From NCBI GenBank assembly GCA_936450465.1, contig OW388303.1, positions 10,323,021-10,387,020 on the forward strand: 64,000 nucleotides of DNA, read 5' to 3'. A model generated the notes under the pieces. That model did no database searches and had not been told where the DNA came from. It saw only the letters and a list, made by a program, of their open reading frames with translations. Below are positions 45,601 to 57,984 of the stretch, piece by piece. The translations under genes and the position numbers were made by a program. The DNA comes from Gibbula magus. Taxonomy: Eukaryota > Mollusca > Gastropoda > Trochida > Trochidae. Numbering within the stretch: position 1 is the first letter of the stretch; each line of letters opens with the position of its first letter.

Positions 45601-47279
45601 AAAATAATAAAATCAACGGTTAAGAAAACTCACAATGCAGAACCAAGGGGAGGGAACTGTTCGTGCGACTCCAGTGACAGATTATGCAGATGTAACTTCC
45701 GGGGTGATTTACGTCTTCTCTCTATTCTGCCAGTTCTACAAATAAATATTGGGAAATTAATTGTTATTATTACATTCATCAAAAAGATTTCAAGTCGTCA
45801 AACAATATCAAATGCTTTTCTGTTAACAATCAAGTCTGATTATGCATTCTTTCATGTTATAATTTAGACTGTAATATTTGGATATCCAAATACATTTATT
45901 GTCAATGTCAAGAACAATGGTCTATGAAAACATGGATTAAAAAAAATAAATCAATTACCCGATATGACACTTTTAAAAGATGGAAAATCATGAAATTTAT
46001 AGTTTGTGTCTACTTGTAAATTCAAGGTCCTGGACCAAAGGGAACATTCAACTGTTCACACTATCACATGTTCAATGAAACAATTACTTACCTATCTATC
46101 CGAAACCGCTTCTGACTTTGCATCTCATCCTGGGATCTGATGGGACTTCTCAGAGCTCCCAAACCATCTTCCCTGTATTTGCTTGATGGGTCAGAACTTT
46201 CAGACGTCCTGCATAGGTGTAAAAAAGTTATATTTCAAGCCAAAAAATACAAGAAACAGTTCCATGTTTATCTTCACTTCAGTTTTCGAAGAAAGGAAAT
46301 CAATGTGTCAAGTTAAACAATTATGACATGGGTTAGTCGTTGATTGGGTGCCTTATAAAATTGATAATTTGATGGTGATAACAGATTTATCAGTTTTTCT
46401 TGCCATTTTATTAGGCTTTGATATGTTTGAAAATATCATATTTGCAGATTTGAATCTCACCCAATTTTGTTAATTTTCATCAAATTTCAAAATATCAAAC
46501 TGACATTAGTTTTCAACAGACTATGCATAAATAACATTTGCATGTTAACAAGTAGATCGAAAGGCCCTACTTGCAACCTTATTGGATCTATTGTTAATAA
46601 AGGCTCGCTGTGTGAGATAAGAGCATTCGGACGACAGAGGTATATTATATTATCAACCGTGGTTTGTTGTCGGGTCATCATCACTAGACAGATTATGTTT
46701 TCATAAATTGTTGATAAATGATTCATGTTCCATACACAAGTTGTTCGATCATGTTTATTATTTTATGTTTGTTGAATTATGTAAATAAATGCTAATGTAT
46801 CAACTACAAGTAATTTGGGAGGTTATTATACCTAATCCATGAATACAATTTTTGGATAAAAAGGAAAATATTTACATAACATTCTCGGCAAAGACCGTAA
46901 AAAATAATCAATATCTTACGTCAAAATCAGTTTCACCAAGGAAACTCCAAATTCGAAAAGTCCTATCTGAAGTGAATGCAGAGGGAACTGAATTTGTATA
47001 ATTCATGTAACTCATGCCACAGTGTCAATGATAACTTAAGTGTATGTTATCAAAATTGTACAAATAAAAGTCTATATTTGCATATATAAGACTGTACCTC
47101 CATATATTATTACTGTCATACTGAAGTCAAACCGAAACAAAGGTAGATATTTCCCGCTGAATTTTACGATTGACATTTCGAAAAATACAAAATTTAAAAT
47201 GTATAAAAGTTTCAAGATCTAACCTTTCCTCTCTCCATGTTCTGTTTCGTCTTGTGCGTAAATTGTGACTGTCAGACAT
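42302..47279 (-). CDS. SLBP: Histone RNA hairpin-binding protein (stem-loop binding protein), complete
   Basis: Coding exons in transcript order: 47279-47224, 46208-46092, 45735-45634, 45057-44941, 44709-44665, 43947-43843, 43216-43073, 42602-42302. They total 987 nt, 328 residues plus stop, all with GT..AG introns. Every coding exon ends in phase 2 and is completed by one base of the next. The RNA-binding domain spans residues about 157-228: [19 protein letters not shown], then [20 protein letters not shown] and [11 protein letters not shown]. The TPNK motif is at 191-194. SLBP binds the 3' stem-loop of replication-dependent histone mRNAs for processing, export and translation. The N-terminal part is basic and serine-rich, and the C-terminal part ends in an acidic [17 protein letters not shown]. 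It is longer than the roughly 270-residue human protein. The start was chosen because the next in-frame upstream ATG (47390) lies in the promoter-like E2F/NRF1 segment. Confidence 0.95.
43073..43216 (-). CDS. SLBP: SLBP exon 7: second half of RNA-binding domain
   Basis: 144 nt between CTCCAG and GTAAGC. Encodes [20 protein letters not shown], then [23 protein letters not shown] carries the conserved threonine that is phosphorylated in known SLBPs. Confidence 0.96.
43843..43947 (-). CDS. SLBP: SLBP exon 6: first half of RNA-binding domain
   Basis: 105 nt between TTTGCAG and GTATGT. Encodes [20 protein letters not shown], then [14 protein letters not shown]: the YGKNT..YDRY signature of SLBP. 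Confidence 0.95.
44020..44206 (-). mobile_element. tRNA-derived SINE in SLBP intron 5
   Basis: On the minus strand it reads GATAGCATAGTGGTTAGCAC, then ATTCAGCTTCGGATCAAGGG and GCAGTAGAGAACTGTTCT, matching the SINE at 8934-9211 in order. It is the same family, in the sense orientation of SLBP. Confidence 0.8.
44665..44709 (-). CDS. SLBP: SLBP exon 5 (45 nt)
   Basis: Mini-exon between TTTTCAG and GTAAGA. Encodes [14 protein letters not shown]. It was found by phase continuity and resembles the RYKRKLL-type segment of the vertebrate protein. Confidence 0.85.
44941..45057 (-). CDS. SLBP: SLBP exon 4
   Basis: 117 nt between TTTTCAG and GTACCA. Encodes [20 protein letters not shown] and [18 protein letters not shown], which aligns in character with the acidic segment before the RNA-binding domain in other SLBPs. 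Confidence 0.87.
45117..45175 (+). mobile_element. Degenerate tRNA-like sequence
   Basis: TAGCTGTTGGCATGCTGG resembles a Pol III A box and GGATTCAAATCC a B box, about 35 nt apart. Probably a decayed SINE head in an SLBP intron. Weak. Confidence 0.35.
45634..45735 (-). CDS. SLBP: SLBP exon 3
   Basis: 102 nt between TTGTAG and GTGAGT. Encodes [20 protein letters not shown], a basic segment that may help nuclear localisation, then EQFPPLGSA. Confidence 0.85.
46092..46208 (-). CDS. SLBP: SLBP exon 2
   Basis: 117 nt between ATGCAG and GTAAGT. Encodes [20 protein letters not shown] followed by SPIRSQDEM and QKRFRID. Ser/Pro sites could be CDK targets; this is inference. Confidence 0.85.
47224..47279 (-). 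CDS. SLBP: SLBP exon 1
   Basis: Starts ATG at 47279 and encodes [18 protein letters not shown] plus two bases before GTTAGA. Basic N-terminus. The upstream in-frame ATG at 47390 would extend it by 37 residues but overlaps promoter motifs. Confidence 0.8.
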
Positions 47280-47354
47280 ATTCTTAAAACTCGTTTCTGG
47301 AAAAAAATTGTTTTGTCTTTTTCGTTTTGCTTCCTGACTACTAAGTCGCCAAAA

Positions 47355-47400
47355 GTGTAGTGTCCAATTTCGCGCCAAGTTTTTGCGCATGCGTACAACT
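47355..47400 (-). promoter_or_regulatory. SLBP promoter motif cluster (CCAAT, E2F, NRF1)
   Basis: CCAAT at 47364-47368 runs directly into TTTCGCGCC (47368-47376), an E2F consensus, and 8 nt further comes TGCGCATGCG (47384-47393), an NRF1-like palindrome. The cluster lies about 90-115 bp upstream of the SLBP ATG. CpG-containing words stand out against AT-rich surroundings. E2F control of S-phase genes is well established; function here is inferred. Confidence 0.65.
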
Positions 47401-48285
47401 TGTTTTTATAGTATTTCCTGGTCCTGGTACAACTAGTTAACACTTACACATGTAAACAAACCTCTGTCGGATAAAGATTTGAAACGACTATATACGCCTC
47501 ATTGCACAACAAACATTATAACAATAACAAAGTGGTAAATTATCAAAGCTTAGCAATTTAACCAAGATTGAAACAAAATTCAAACAAATCAAACGTTCTA
47601 TTTGTAATTTTCTTCGAATTTTTCTTCGAAATTAACTGTACCTGTGGTGTGCAATTAAGTATCTTTCACTAAAAAAGAACTAAAGAAATGCAAAGTGAAC
47701 ATAGGTATTTTAGTATTATATCAAAAAGTCATTATAATTAGTAAGTACAATATCGTATTACATTACACTAATATTAATATAAAACGTGTCAGCAAATTAA
47801 AAACCAGTTGAATTTGACACCCTATAAGTTAATGGAAATAAATTGACAAGAAAACTTAAATCATCAAGAAAAGTATAACTATCAAGGTATTTGATAAAAG
47901 TTTATTTTAAAAATTAATATATATCTATGAACAGTGGATTAAAAACTGTAAGTGATGAAAATGTCAACTTTCGATGGAATCTCATTGCTCACACTTGGTA
48001 ACATAGTTATGGAAGATCAATCTTCTATTTGCCGAGTTATTATTTTCCTTTCAACAGAAGTCGTTTGTGATAATTTCATTGTGAGATGCTGTAATGAATA
48101 CATTACTTGACGTAGAAACTTTTTAGGGTTGTTTACAAACTTTTTCCTATGTTCAGTTTAGATTAGAACTTCACATTTAGCCTTTATTCGGTAAATGAGT
48201 GATTTCCCCTGCCCTAAAAGTGAAAAGTTTCCTCCTAGCTACGAAAACTGACAAAGAAGGCGTCGGCAGCAACACCACATGCTTT

Positions 48286-48330
48286 GCGCTGATTGGCTGT
48301 AATCGCAAAGCGTTCAAACTTACAGGCGGC
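48286..48330. promoter_or_regulatory. Candidate CDC25 promoter element (CCAAT plus CHR-like)
   Basis: GATTGG (inverted CCAAT) at 48291-48296 and TTCAAA (reverse of the CHR core TTTGAA) at 48313-48318. CCAAT/CHR pairs are typical of mitotic genes including CDC25C. The short motifs and about 380 bp to the ATG make this tentative. Confidence 0.35.
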
Positions 48331-48669
48331 AGTAGCTTTGCCTGGGCATATCCCAGGTGACCCTAATATTTTTTTCTGGGGTAAGCTTGTAAATAGATAT
48401 AAGGGTACCAAAGTATGTGTTGGTGCCAGGATAACACTCCAGTCATCTAAGAAGCTTCCTCATTCGTCAATCGCAAGCTCTGCAAAGACAACAGAGAGGT
48501 GCAATCGGGTCAGTGTCCAAGCCTGGGATTTGCTGTGACGTCCATTGTTTTTACAATCATCACTTTATATTGTTGTGAATACACATACATCTCGGTCAGT
48601 CTCAACTTATTGCCAATCGAGACCAACACCTTGATTTAATGCAGTTTTGTGGAGGACCGAGGACGATTT

Positions 48670-48702
48670 ATGCTAGCCTGTGAACACACATTTGGACGAT
48701 GA
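48670..48702 (+). CDS. uORF overlapping CDC25 start codon
   Basis: Ten-codon ORF (MLACEHTFGR) whose TGA stop (48700-48702) overlaps the CDC25 ATG (48699-48701) as ATGA. It could permit reinitiation or dampen translation if the 5' UTR includes it. No evidence of use. Confidence 0.4.
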   Translation: MLACEHTFGR

Positions 48703-48871
48703 ATGACAGGGATCCCAAGGTGTACAAATCACTGACATCGGAACGTGTACGCTCTTTATTGCCACTTCGGACTTTAGCAACAAGCAACACGATGAGTTTT
48801 GGAAAAGAAGCAACCGTAGGATCACCTATGAGTAGTCTGGCATTGAATTTAAGTGAATTATCCACTGGGAG
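48699..48871 (+). CDS. CDC25: CDC25 exon 1
   Basis: ATG at 48699, ends AG before GTAAGT (phase 2). Encodes MNDRDPKVYKSLTSERVRSL through SPMSSLALNLSEL. A start two bases along (48703) is in another frame and soon stops. Confidence 0.85.
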
Positions 48872-51800
48872 GTAAGTGTAACAGTTCCCACGTCTGCGCG
48901 TTCATGTTCCGACATGTTCATACAGAGTTGTCTACCATTGGTGGAATGAATTAAACGATTCATAACAAAGTACAGAACATGGAATAAATGTTATAATTGC
49001 ATAGGTAACGATTTGTATATATATATGCTGATATGTTATACATATAATTCTTGTTTATAAACATATATTTTGAAAAATGTTTTAAAATTCTGCTTCAAAA
49101 CCGACTTCCTTGTTTTATGTTGACAAACAAGGGTGTGTACTGTGTAAAGAGATTCAAATATTAAGTTAAAAGAAGAGCACAAAGATTCAAAACAATGGAA
49201 GAACATTGCTATGTATAATGTTTACAAACATGATTTTGCAATAATGACTTTTGCATTTTAAAATAATATTTATGCTCTACAAATTAAATGTTTTTTATTT
49301 TAGTCCCAATTGATATGTCAATACTTTCTAGATAAATTACATATTGTATGAAACAATAACACCAATTAGCCAATATATCATTTGAAAATACAAAATTAAT
49401 GTAATAATCATATATCACAAAAATGACTTATTGATCATTAATTATTCATATTCAGAGGGACACCAAAGAGACGTTTATCATTGTCCAGTGTGGACACGCC
49501 CACAGGGTCAACTAAGGTGACACCAGAACGCATGTCCTCAACAGAATCAGGTATAATTCTTTTTAAAACAATATTTGATAATTTTCTCCAATAGTACATG
49601 GATTCTGGAAATAAATGAAAACAGTCTGTTTATATAATTATCTCTAGATTATTTGTATTTAAAAAACTGGTTTTAATATTCATAATTTTAAATGTTATAA
49701 ATTATATTATAACCATGCATATATAGTTATATGTTTCTATTGTATTTAATACCCCACGATAATGAAAGTCGATCAGAAAAATACCACATGCACATTTTCA
49801 GGCAAATTATGTTGCTGAACATGATACCACTTGAATACCATTTATTGTAACATCATAAATTATGATGTCACAAGGGTTGTTATTTGATGGTCTGATAAAT
49901 AATAATTAAACTAAGTTTATGTTTTTCTTTCTTTTCTTGCAGGGTTGGGGGTGTTTATATATATAATTGTAGGTATTTGGGTTTTTGTTTTATTAAAAAA
50001 TAAACTTAGTTATGGCTAATATTAAAATATAGTTAATATGTTTGATTTGATGTGATATTAGATTCCGGTATATGTTATGAGCAAGAGTTTCAACAGAGTT
50101 TCATGTGACATCAAGTCTATACTGCTGACTAAATATATTAAAGTCTCACCCCATAGTTCAGTTACATCAACACTAATATCATATTATATATAAATATGAG
50201 ACAGTTACAAACTTTAAAATATCAATGTTTTAAGCTGCTGAGTTTCTTGTAGTCTGTGAAAAGGTATGTTGTGTAATCATCGAAAATGGCATCTCAATAT
50301 GGATGATCAACTGGTTTACAAAGGTACATTTCAGTTAAAGGATTTACTGGAATGTCACTATTGTGAATCAAATATCATCAATATCATTAAATTAACATTA
50401 ATGATGCCATTTCTATTACTATTTCTTAGATAATTTCTAGAATGATGATTTAATGATGAATAAATAAAGACAAATTCTAAATATCCCCTCAAAACAGTTC
50501 AGTATACAGGGATAACTTCTTTTGAAAGGCATGTATATAAGGTGTTATAAGCTACTTTAATTATATAGATAATAATTCAATAAAGTAGTTGTGTATCCCT
50601 AGATATGGAAAATGATACTTCATCAAGATTTACATGTATCCCTGCAATACAAACCTTCAGTAAAGGCCACAGCAGGAATACAAGATGAACTACGGGTAGA
50701 TGAACTAGATACATGACACAGTGACAGAGGCTTTTGAATTACCTTAGCTGAGTTAGTAAAATGCATTTACATGTTGAACTTGAAGGACTAATTAAAAGTT
50801 AAACCTTCGATGTGATTTGATCATGTAACTGCATTCTTCTTTCTTGATTGAGTTTGAATTTTATTTTTTTAAATGTACCCTTTAAAGCCTTATACATGAT
50901 AGAAGCCTGAAGATTCACCAGGGTCAAATTAGCATTATCCTCGCAGTCCGTGGTTGTTCAAATGAATTGCTAGTTGAAATTAAAAAACAGAATGATTGTT
51001 TACGTCTCTTTGGAATGAATTTAGAAAGCAGGTAGTTTTTTCAGAAATGTACTAGTCCCAATGAGCTTGAACCTTGTTATGGTTGGTTTCTACTCCTATG
51101 TCAAACCCTGCAATGGCCATCCACTGGCAAGTTCTTATTGAAAGTCACTAAAATCTTGAATATATATCATACTACAGATAAGGGTCAGTGGGATTTTGTT
51201 AGATTTACACGTATCACCATTGAACATCTGCAAAATTCTTGTAAATGTTTATCACAAATGTGTAAAACATGAATTCCTGTTTCCCACAGACCTTTAGCTC
51301 CGAGATTAACTGCTTATAGATCTATCTTATCAAAAAAATATATGTCATAATCTGCCTAGTGTTTATACTGCAATTATAAAGCTTAACTTCATACCCCTTT
51401 GTTGATTCTTTAGCAGTATTATCAGTTTTCTTGCATGATGATACTGCATGATTAAGTGAGCTGTATCAGGATTTATCTCCAAAAGTTGGCTCCTCTTCTG
51501 CTAGTTCTTGCATGTACATTTTCCTATTAATCTTCAAATAGAAACACATACGATTTGGTTCACTGAGAGGAACTTCGGATGTCGGATCATTTATACTATA
51601 GTCATTATTATCAATCTTGCATAACACGATCAAACATTTTTTTAAATCAAAAGATAACTTGTTAGCAAGTTACATGTTCATTGTAAAGGCTTAAAATAAA
51701 AAAAAATTGTAACATTTGTTTTTCCTTTTCACATGAATCTACCTGAAAACAATTAAGGATATTCATATTGTTTCATTGTGTCACAATACCTGATTGGATA

Positions 51801-53343
51801 CTGATACAAAAACAAGATGTTCCCATTTTGCCATCTAGAATTAATATTTTTTCATAACATTTTACATTTTTGGTTCACATGTCACTCTCATTCGAGTTCT
51901 TCAGAAGAAATTTGTTTAAGATTACAAATGTTATCTGTGTTTGATATGATTTAAACGTATTTATTCACTGAAAAAGTGACAGAATCCGCAAACAAGCAAA
52001 ATTATGCTTATATAAATGCGTCTTTCTACAAACTGGAAACAAAACAAACTGTGACTTTCACAGAACCAAATAAGTTGCATACATTGCAGAATCACAAAAT
52101 ATGTTTGATATTCATCTCAATTAAGATATTGGGAATGAATATTAATAAACAACAACTTTTGTAGATGTACACTTGTCAGTTGTCATTTGACTGCTTTATA
52201 TATCTTGAATAGTATGATGCAGTAGGAATAGAGTTAAGAGACTAGAGGCATCTGAAGATGTTTTTGAATTTCAATTTATAATCCTAAAATATTTGATTAA
52301 TTGATTTATCACTAATAAATTAAATTAATTTAGTAGCTGGATAGAAATACTTACTGAATAGAAACAGGAGCAACACAAGAACATCTTTTCTCAAAGGAAA
52401 CATAAATACAACTGAGGCATCTTCAATCAGTCAATGCAGTCATTCAGGCTGATATATTACCCATCAGACCATATAATGTCCACTGGAGACAGAAAAAATA
52501 AACAAAAACTGTCCAAATTGTCGTTAACATGTCTCTTACAGTTGGATGCAACTTCTGTTGTTTATTATTGTTACCTGTCTTACAAGCTCATTGTTTACAC
52601 TCTTACTGACCCAGAGAGAACTCTTGGGAAGAGTCTATGTTTATATTTGTATCGTTCGTTATCATTAATTTCAATGGGATTATCCTCCAAAAATCCCAAA
52701 GCCTAATCCACATGTCTGCTGGATTTAATGTCTGACATTATTTCACACTTGTTTGCTTGATTCGGAAGTTTAAATGCCTCAAGGGATGGGGTGTCTTTTA
52801 AAGTTTTAATTATTTTGTTGACATCCAATTGTTTCAATGTTTATTGCCCCATTGTCTTTGACTTAATATCATTAGTCTAATTACATTGACACTGTGGTGA
52901 ATCTTCAACAGAGTCATTATCACTGTTTTGTTTTGTGTTGTTAATTGGAATTACAAATGAGGACAGACTATGGACGTTAAAGATTTAAACCATAAAACTG
53001 AAGACTGACTAATGACATAATTAGGAGCATTCAGACCTTAGAGAGGTATATAGGTGAATCTTGTCTTCAAGTTGATCATTAGAAGAGAAGCTTGAGTCAA
53101 GGAAACACATCCTCCACAGATATTGTAAGTTTCACAGGAAAAGAAAAAATAGGGAGTTAGTCAACAAAGAATTTAAATTTCCGAATAGTATATTTCATTG
53201 TAGGGATTTTTATTTTGATGCTCGCCTATAATGTTGTGGATCACTTTTCTATTTTGAAAAAAATAAAGTTTTCAAATGATATTTCTTCTAGGATGCTTCA
53301 TGGATTCCCCAACACCGATAGACTCCCCGACATTGGAAATGAG
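48699..53343 (+). CDS. CDC25: CDC25-family M-phase inducer phosphatase, first three coding exons (3' incomplete)
   Basis: Exons 48699-48871, 49456-49550 and 53292-53343 join in frame (320 nt, 106 codons plus two bases). The N-terminal regulatory region reads SPMSSLALNLSEL, corresponding to the SPVTxLTxxMxxL motif of vertebrate CDC25s. It continues TPKRRLSLSSVDTPTGSTKV, with basic/SP/TP phosphosite-like words, then SSTESGCFMDSPTPIDSPTL, the SS-D/E-SGxCxDSPxPxD signature. CDC25 removes inhibitory phosphates from CDKs. The catalytic rhodanese-like domain (HCEFSSER) must lie beyond position 64000. The paralogue class (A/B/C) cannot be assigned and may not apply in invertebrates. Arranged head-to-head with SLBP. 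Confidence 0.88.
49456..49550 (+). CDS. CDC25: CDC25 exon 2
   Basis: 95 nt between ATTCAG and GTATAA. Encodes GTPKRRLSLSSVDTPTGST followed by TPERMSSTES. Ser/Thr-Pro sites are candidate CDK sites, and RRLSLSS resembles a basophilic/14-3-3-type site (inference). Confidence 0.87.
53292..53343 (+). CDS. CDC25: CDC25 exon 3
   Basis: 52 nt between CTTCTAG and GTGAGA. Encodes (G)CFMDSPTPIDSPTLEM, the conserved CxDSPxPxD element. No following exon (expected near an RINSLP/RIHSLP motif) was found up to 64000. Confidence 0.88.
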
Positions 53344-54129
53344 GTGAGATTTTATAATTGTTTATGTGCACTTTCCTTTTCTAATTAGACACTTCATTCA
53401 GTAGAACACAACACATGAGGAATGCCTTCAAAAGGTACCAAAAGACTCCTTTGATTTCAACATTAACATCATATCTACTTTCATCATAGCATGTGTCTCT
53501 TATTTTCCCAACATTCTATCAACTTATTTACATCTCAGTGGAATTTAGGACGAGATGTTTCTTGATATATACCTTCAAAGGGTATGGTTAATTAAGAATC
53601 CTTTAATTTAGCAGCTTACATCAGTCCTCATATCTGCTTTGTAAGCAAGAGCATGTGTCACTTGGGAGATTCTGCAAACCCATGTAACCTTTAATCATGA
53701 CAGCAGCTGAAATTTCGTTGTCTTATCAAACTGTTGTACTTGCGATAATCTACACTAGTTAAGCCAGGCTGGTAAATAATTACCAAGTTACAGAATATTG
53801 TATGCCTTTATCTACGTGTCTAATCCAAATGATTTGTATGTAAATGAGATGTAGCACTGTTGGGGGTATGGGCTGTCAGTCCATTAGAATGCAAGTGCTG
53901 ACAAGTGTGTGCCATGTGTGAGTCCCGGTCAAGCTGGACAAGCTGTCCGCACCAACAGATGGTCAGCTTGGGTCAGCAGCATGTCCTTCGACCTGCGAAC
54001 AACCTTGATGACACATTGATCGGTCATACTTGTCTCTCCTATCTCGGCTTGTGGTCATTTTAAGTTATGACAGGTGTGACCACTCTACCTTGACCAATAT
54101 CTTGACCAGCAACCCTGACCAGCAACCCA

Positions 54130-54430
54130 GCCAGTTCCTCCGTCCTTCGGGGATACTTTCTATAACTACTTTTGTTCTTCAAGCACTACATTGCCGAACA
54201 TCCTGACCAAATCCTTCCATCAGTCCGGTTACCCTTTTGAGGATACATTTCAAGGCTACTTTTGTTCAACCAGTGTTTGGAACACCAAATCCTTCCATCA
54301 ATCCATCCATGCTTTGGGGGTTACATTTCATGTCTGCTTTTGTTCTCCAACCAATATATTGACCAATGCCCGAACCACATCCATCCATCCTTTGGGGATA
54401 GATTTCACGGCTACTTTTGTTCTTCAAGAG
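54130..54430. repeat. Degenerate tandem repeat, about 78-92 bp
   Basis: CTACTTTTGTTC-type words recur near 54165, 54257, 54335 and 54412, each preceded by a (T)CCATCC...GGGGATA-like segment. About four diverged copies. Confidence 0.7.
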
Positions 54431-57400
54431 CTTTAATGATTTTTAGGAGAATAAGGTTTAATGTGAATGACAATAAATGTGATTACAGTCGTGTTGGTAG
54501 AAGCTGGTTCAAGTAGGGTTTTAAAGTTTCTTGATGAGGCAGTAGCAACAGGTGTATTTGCTTGTATAGCAACTCTAAAGCACCTCAAGAACAATCCAGG
54601 CCCATAAAAATCTAATGTGCTAGCCCTTGGCTCAATGTGTTTGAACTAGCAGCCCTTCACTCCAAATCTTGTTGGAGTTGAACTTTTCTAATCCTGTTCT
54701 GGTCGAGAGTTTTATCAAAAAATTTGGAATTGAGGGGCTAATAGTTCATATCTTGTCAGAATATTTACACTTTGCATTCGGAATTTTAACATGATAGCAA
54801 ATGACGAATCCCATCCTCAAGTTTCAAATGGATTCTAACTTTGCAAAATGTGTCTGTTAGCTTTATTAATTCATTTTCAAGGTTACTGTGAAGGAAGTTT
54901 TCATTATGAATTTATTTAAAAACTGTTGCAGTTACAATTTCTAGGATATATGATGAGAAATATAAAACCGGCAGATTTTCAGGATGACAATGTTTTTAAT
55001 GTGAAAATACACAACGCTTCTCATTGCCTTTCAAAGACTAACTAAACACCTACAATTAGTATTATTATATATTTACATAGGATCAAAGAAAATCTTCAAA
55101 ATTGTTTAATTAAAGGTACATACAATACTTCTTAATGAGTCATTACTAATTAGAAAAGAGCTTGAAGCAAAGTCATATTTTGTTATCATTAGCATTTGAT
55201 TAAAACAGTCACAACATTGTGCTTCTTCTACTGGATACTATGACTGAAAATACTACTCCAGGTAAAAATCTCTTTCATCTCCACAATACGAGTTTGCCCC
55301 TTCTAAGGTGTTAATTCAAAAACAAAGTCTGTAGTTTTGCCCTAATTTTAATTGATTGTCCAGTGTGTTGTTTTATGGATACCTTGATAGTTTACTGAGT
55401 AATTGAGATGTTAATTAGGCTGGTAGCAATTAAGGTCAATTGTTTATTCAGGACCCTGTAAATGCTACTGTTTCAATGTCTTTGAACTTTGAGGGGTTTG
55501 ACTGTTTAGGCATGTTGATTCATGGTTATAGGTTTTTTATGATATCTGGATAATATTTTTGAACTTCAAATTATCCAAAATGTGTGATGAATATGTAATA
55601 CATTTTATTACACAATTGTAAGTTTTGGCATGGATAATTAATTGCTCTTGTTACAAAGTTGTTGTCATTTGTCATAATAAAATACCTATCATTATTTTGT
55701 ACCATCAACTTATTAAGTAGAATGTAATGAAATCACCACACCTGCATGAAATTAATCACAATAAAGTAATTACATAAAAAATAGACCATTCTGAACTGAC
55801 CTACATTAAATCCTGAGTAATTAAATGGTGATAATTACATTGTCATTAAATAGATTTAAAATATAGCCACATGAATTAAATTGTTTACAACATAGTAATT
55901 ATGGAAAAATTAGACTTCTTGACTGAGTTAAAAACCTATTAAGTTCTGAGTATTTAAATGGTGATAGTTACAAGGTCATTAAGGTACATGTCGCTGTGTT
56001 ACTTAAAATGTGTTTTTGAATGAATGTACATGTCTTTTAATTGCTTATCTATTGTTGATCCCCTGTCTAATTACCTTATAATCATCTGATGAGTTCTTCA
56101 TACATCATTTAGTGTCAACCAGTAATTATTTCCTCTATGCGCTTCGTAGTAATTGGCTAAAGATGTTCACTGTTTGAAACCACTTGACAAAGAAGTACAT
56201 ATATAATTGACAAACATCAATTTAATGATGTTCCTTTTTTGTGTTCATGTAAGTAGTGAACGACTTGTTGTTATCAAATTTGTATAAAAGTTCTTGGCAC
56301 AAGAAGGGGCGTATGTCACTCTATATAATGACCTCTAAGTTGATGTTCAACTCATTATTTTTCAATTTCATTTCATGATAGACTTTGACCGTTTTCATTT
56401 AAATCGTTTTTAATCATTGCATATTTTAAAGGATATATTTAAATGAAGCTTTCATTTTATCAAAGATGCATTTACATTTTAAATGATGGGTTTTTTGATG
56501 ATTTTAAAACGTTATTAGCTTTTAAATCCTATACTTGTAAGTTGTTTAACATTACTCAAAATTATTCAACAATATTTCAAAAGTAATGCTATTTCTTTAA
56601 GTTGATGTTTTCTGAATATATTCTACTTTTTCAAATCTTTGCTGAGTATGTTGTTTAATATCTGCAACCTAAGCTGAAACACTAAAGCCAGGTGGTGTGA
56701 GACAGGGTGAATGCCTTAGCCCTTCATTTTTTCTGGATAGACAGCAACAAAGGGAAATGTTGGGAGGCAGCTGTCTGAGCCAGCTGTATTTCCATTATTC
56801 AGGGTTCATGTGGTCCCATTACAGGGTTTAGGTAGTTCAGGTATAAAATGGAGTTCACAAAAATCAATACAGCCATTATTTCTTTATCAATCAGCTGCTT
56901 CTAAGGGCAAATTTATGCACTCTTCTTAGTCTTCAGTGCATGTCAAGATAGGACTAGGTTTAATAGTGTAGTTCATCTAAGTTCTTTGTTTTCAATCTTA
57001 CGGTCATGCATGACAAGGTATCCATATTTTTTTAATCATCAACCATTCATTTGATATTCAAGATGTTAGCAGACACTGACAAATGATATCCTAAGTATCA
57101 GTTTGTGAACTAAATACATCCAAAACATATGGTCATTCTCTTTACCTTGAAATTGATGTCCACAGGTAATAAAATATTAAATACCAACCAATTAACTAAT
57201 GAACGTCCATCAAGCAGAGAATACCAGACGGCTTGCTTGCATTTTTAAATGCATATTGGTTCTGGTTGACTGATTCAGCTCTTTAGTTGATTCACGAGAA
57301 ATGCCTCCACAAAGCTTTGCTATTTAGAAAGGTGTGAATTTTGATGCAGGTAGCTGCAAACTGCTCCAGGATGTGTTTATAGCTGGTCATGCTCCAGCGA

Positions 57401-57984
57401 ACAGCTATTGGAGAGGTGCTAAATCCTTTGACACACTCCAATGAATTACAATTGATTGCATATCTAAAACTGGTATGTTTTTGCAATGACAAAATGGTCT
57501 GATTTTTGTAAGCTTTATATTTTCTCTTTGCTAATTGTGTATTGCTCAAGTTTCCAAGTAAATCACATTCCTTTGCCAAGTGAAGGTATTTGAATGTTTA
57601 TGGTTTAAATCTTAAGGTTTGATTTTATTGAAAATGTTCAACAGTTTTTCATCAATTCTGCAAAATATCCATTTAAAAAAACTTTTATTTTCTTCATTTT
57701 AATATTGAAAACTCAGAACTTGGAATTTGTAATAAGAAGTTTCCTTTAAAAAGTTACAACTTTTTAATTATAATCCAAATTTGCAAGGACTGTTGATGAT
57801 AAATAATTTGGACTGTAAATTCTTCAAAATTCTCAATGATATTCTTTAAAAAAAAAAAGATTTATGAATTAATTGTCCATAAAGATTCCCATAATTGAAT
57901 TTTCAATGAATTTAGAATTTTCCCATACTACTATTACAAGCATAAACGTACGCAGAGTATTGTATCCAATAATGACTGTAATAA

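Noticed and set aside
47127..47390. SLBP start at the upstream in-frame ATG (47390)
   Set aside because: The extra 37 codons cover the CCAAT/E2F/NRF1 cluster, which is more likely promoter; MSDSHN at 47279 gives a normal basic SLBP N-terminus.
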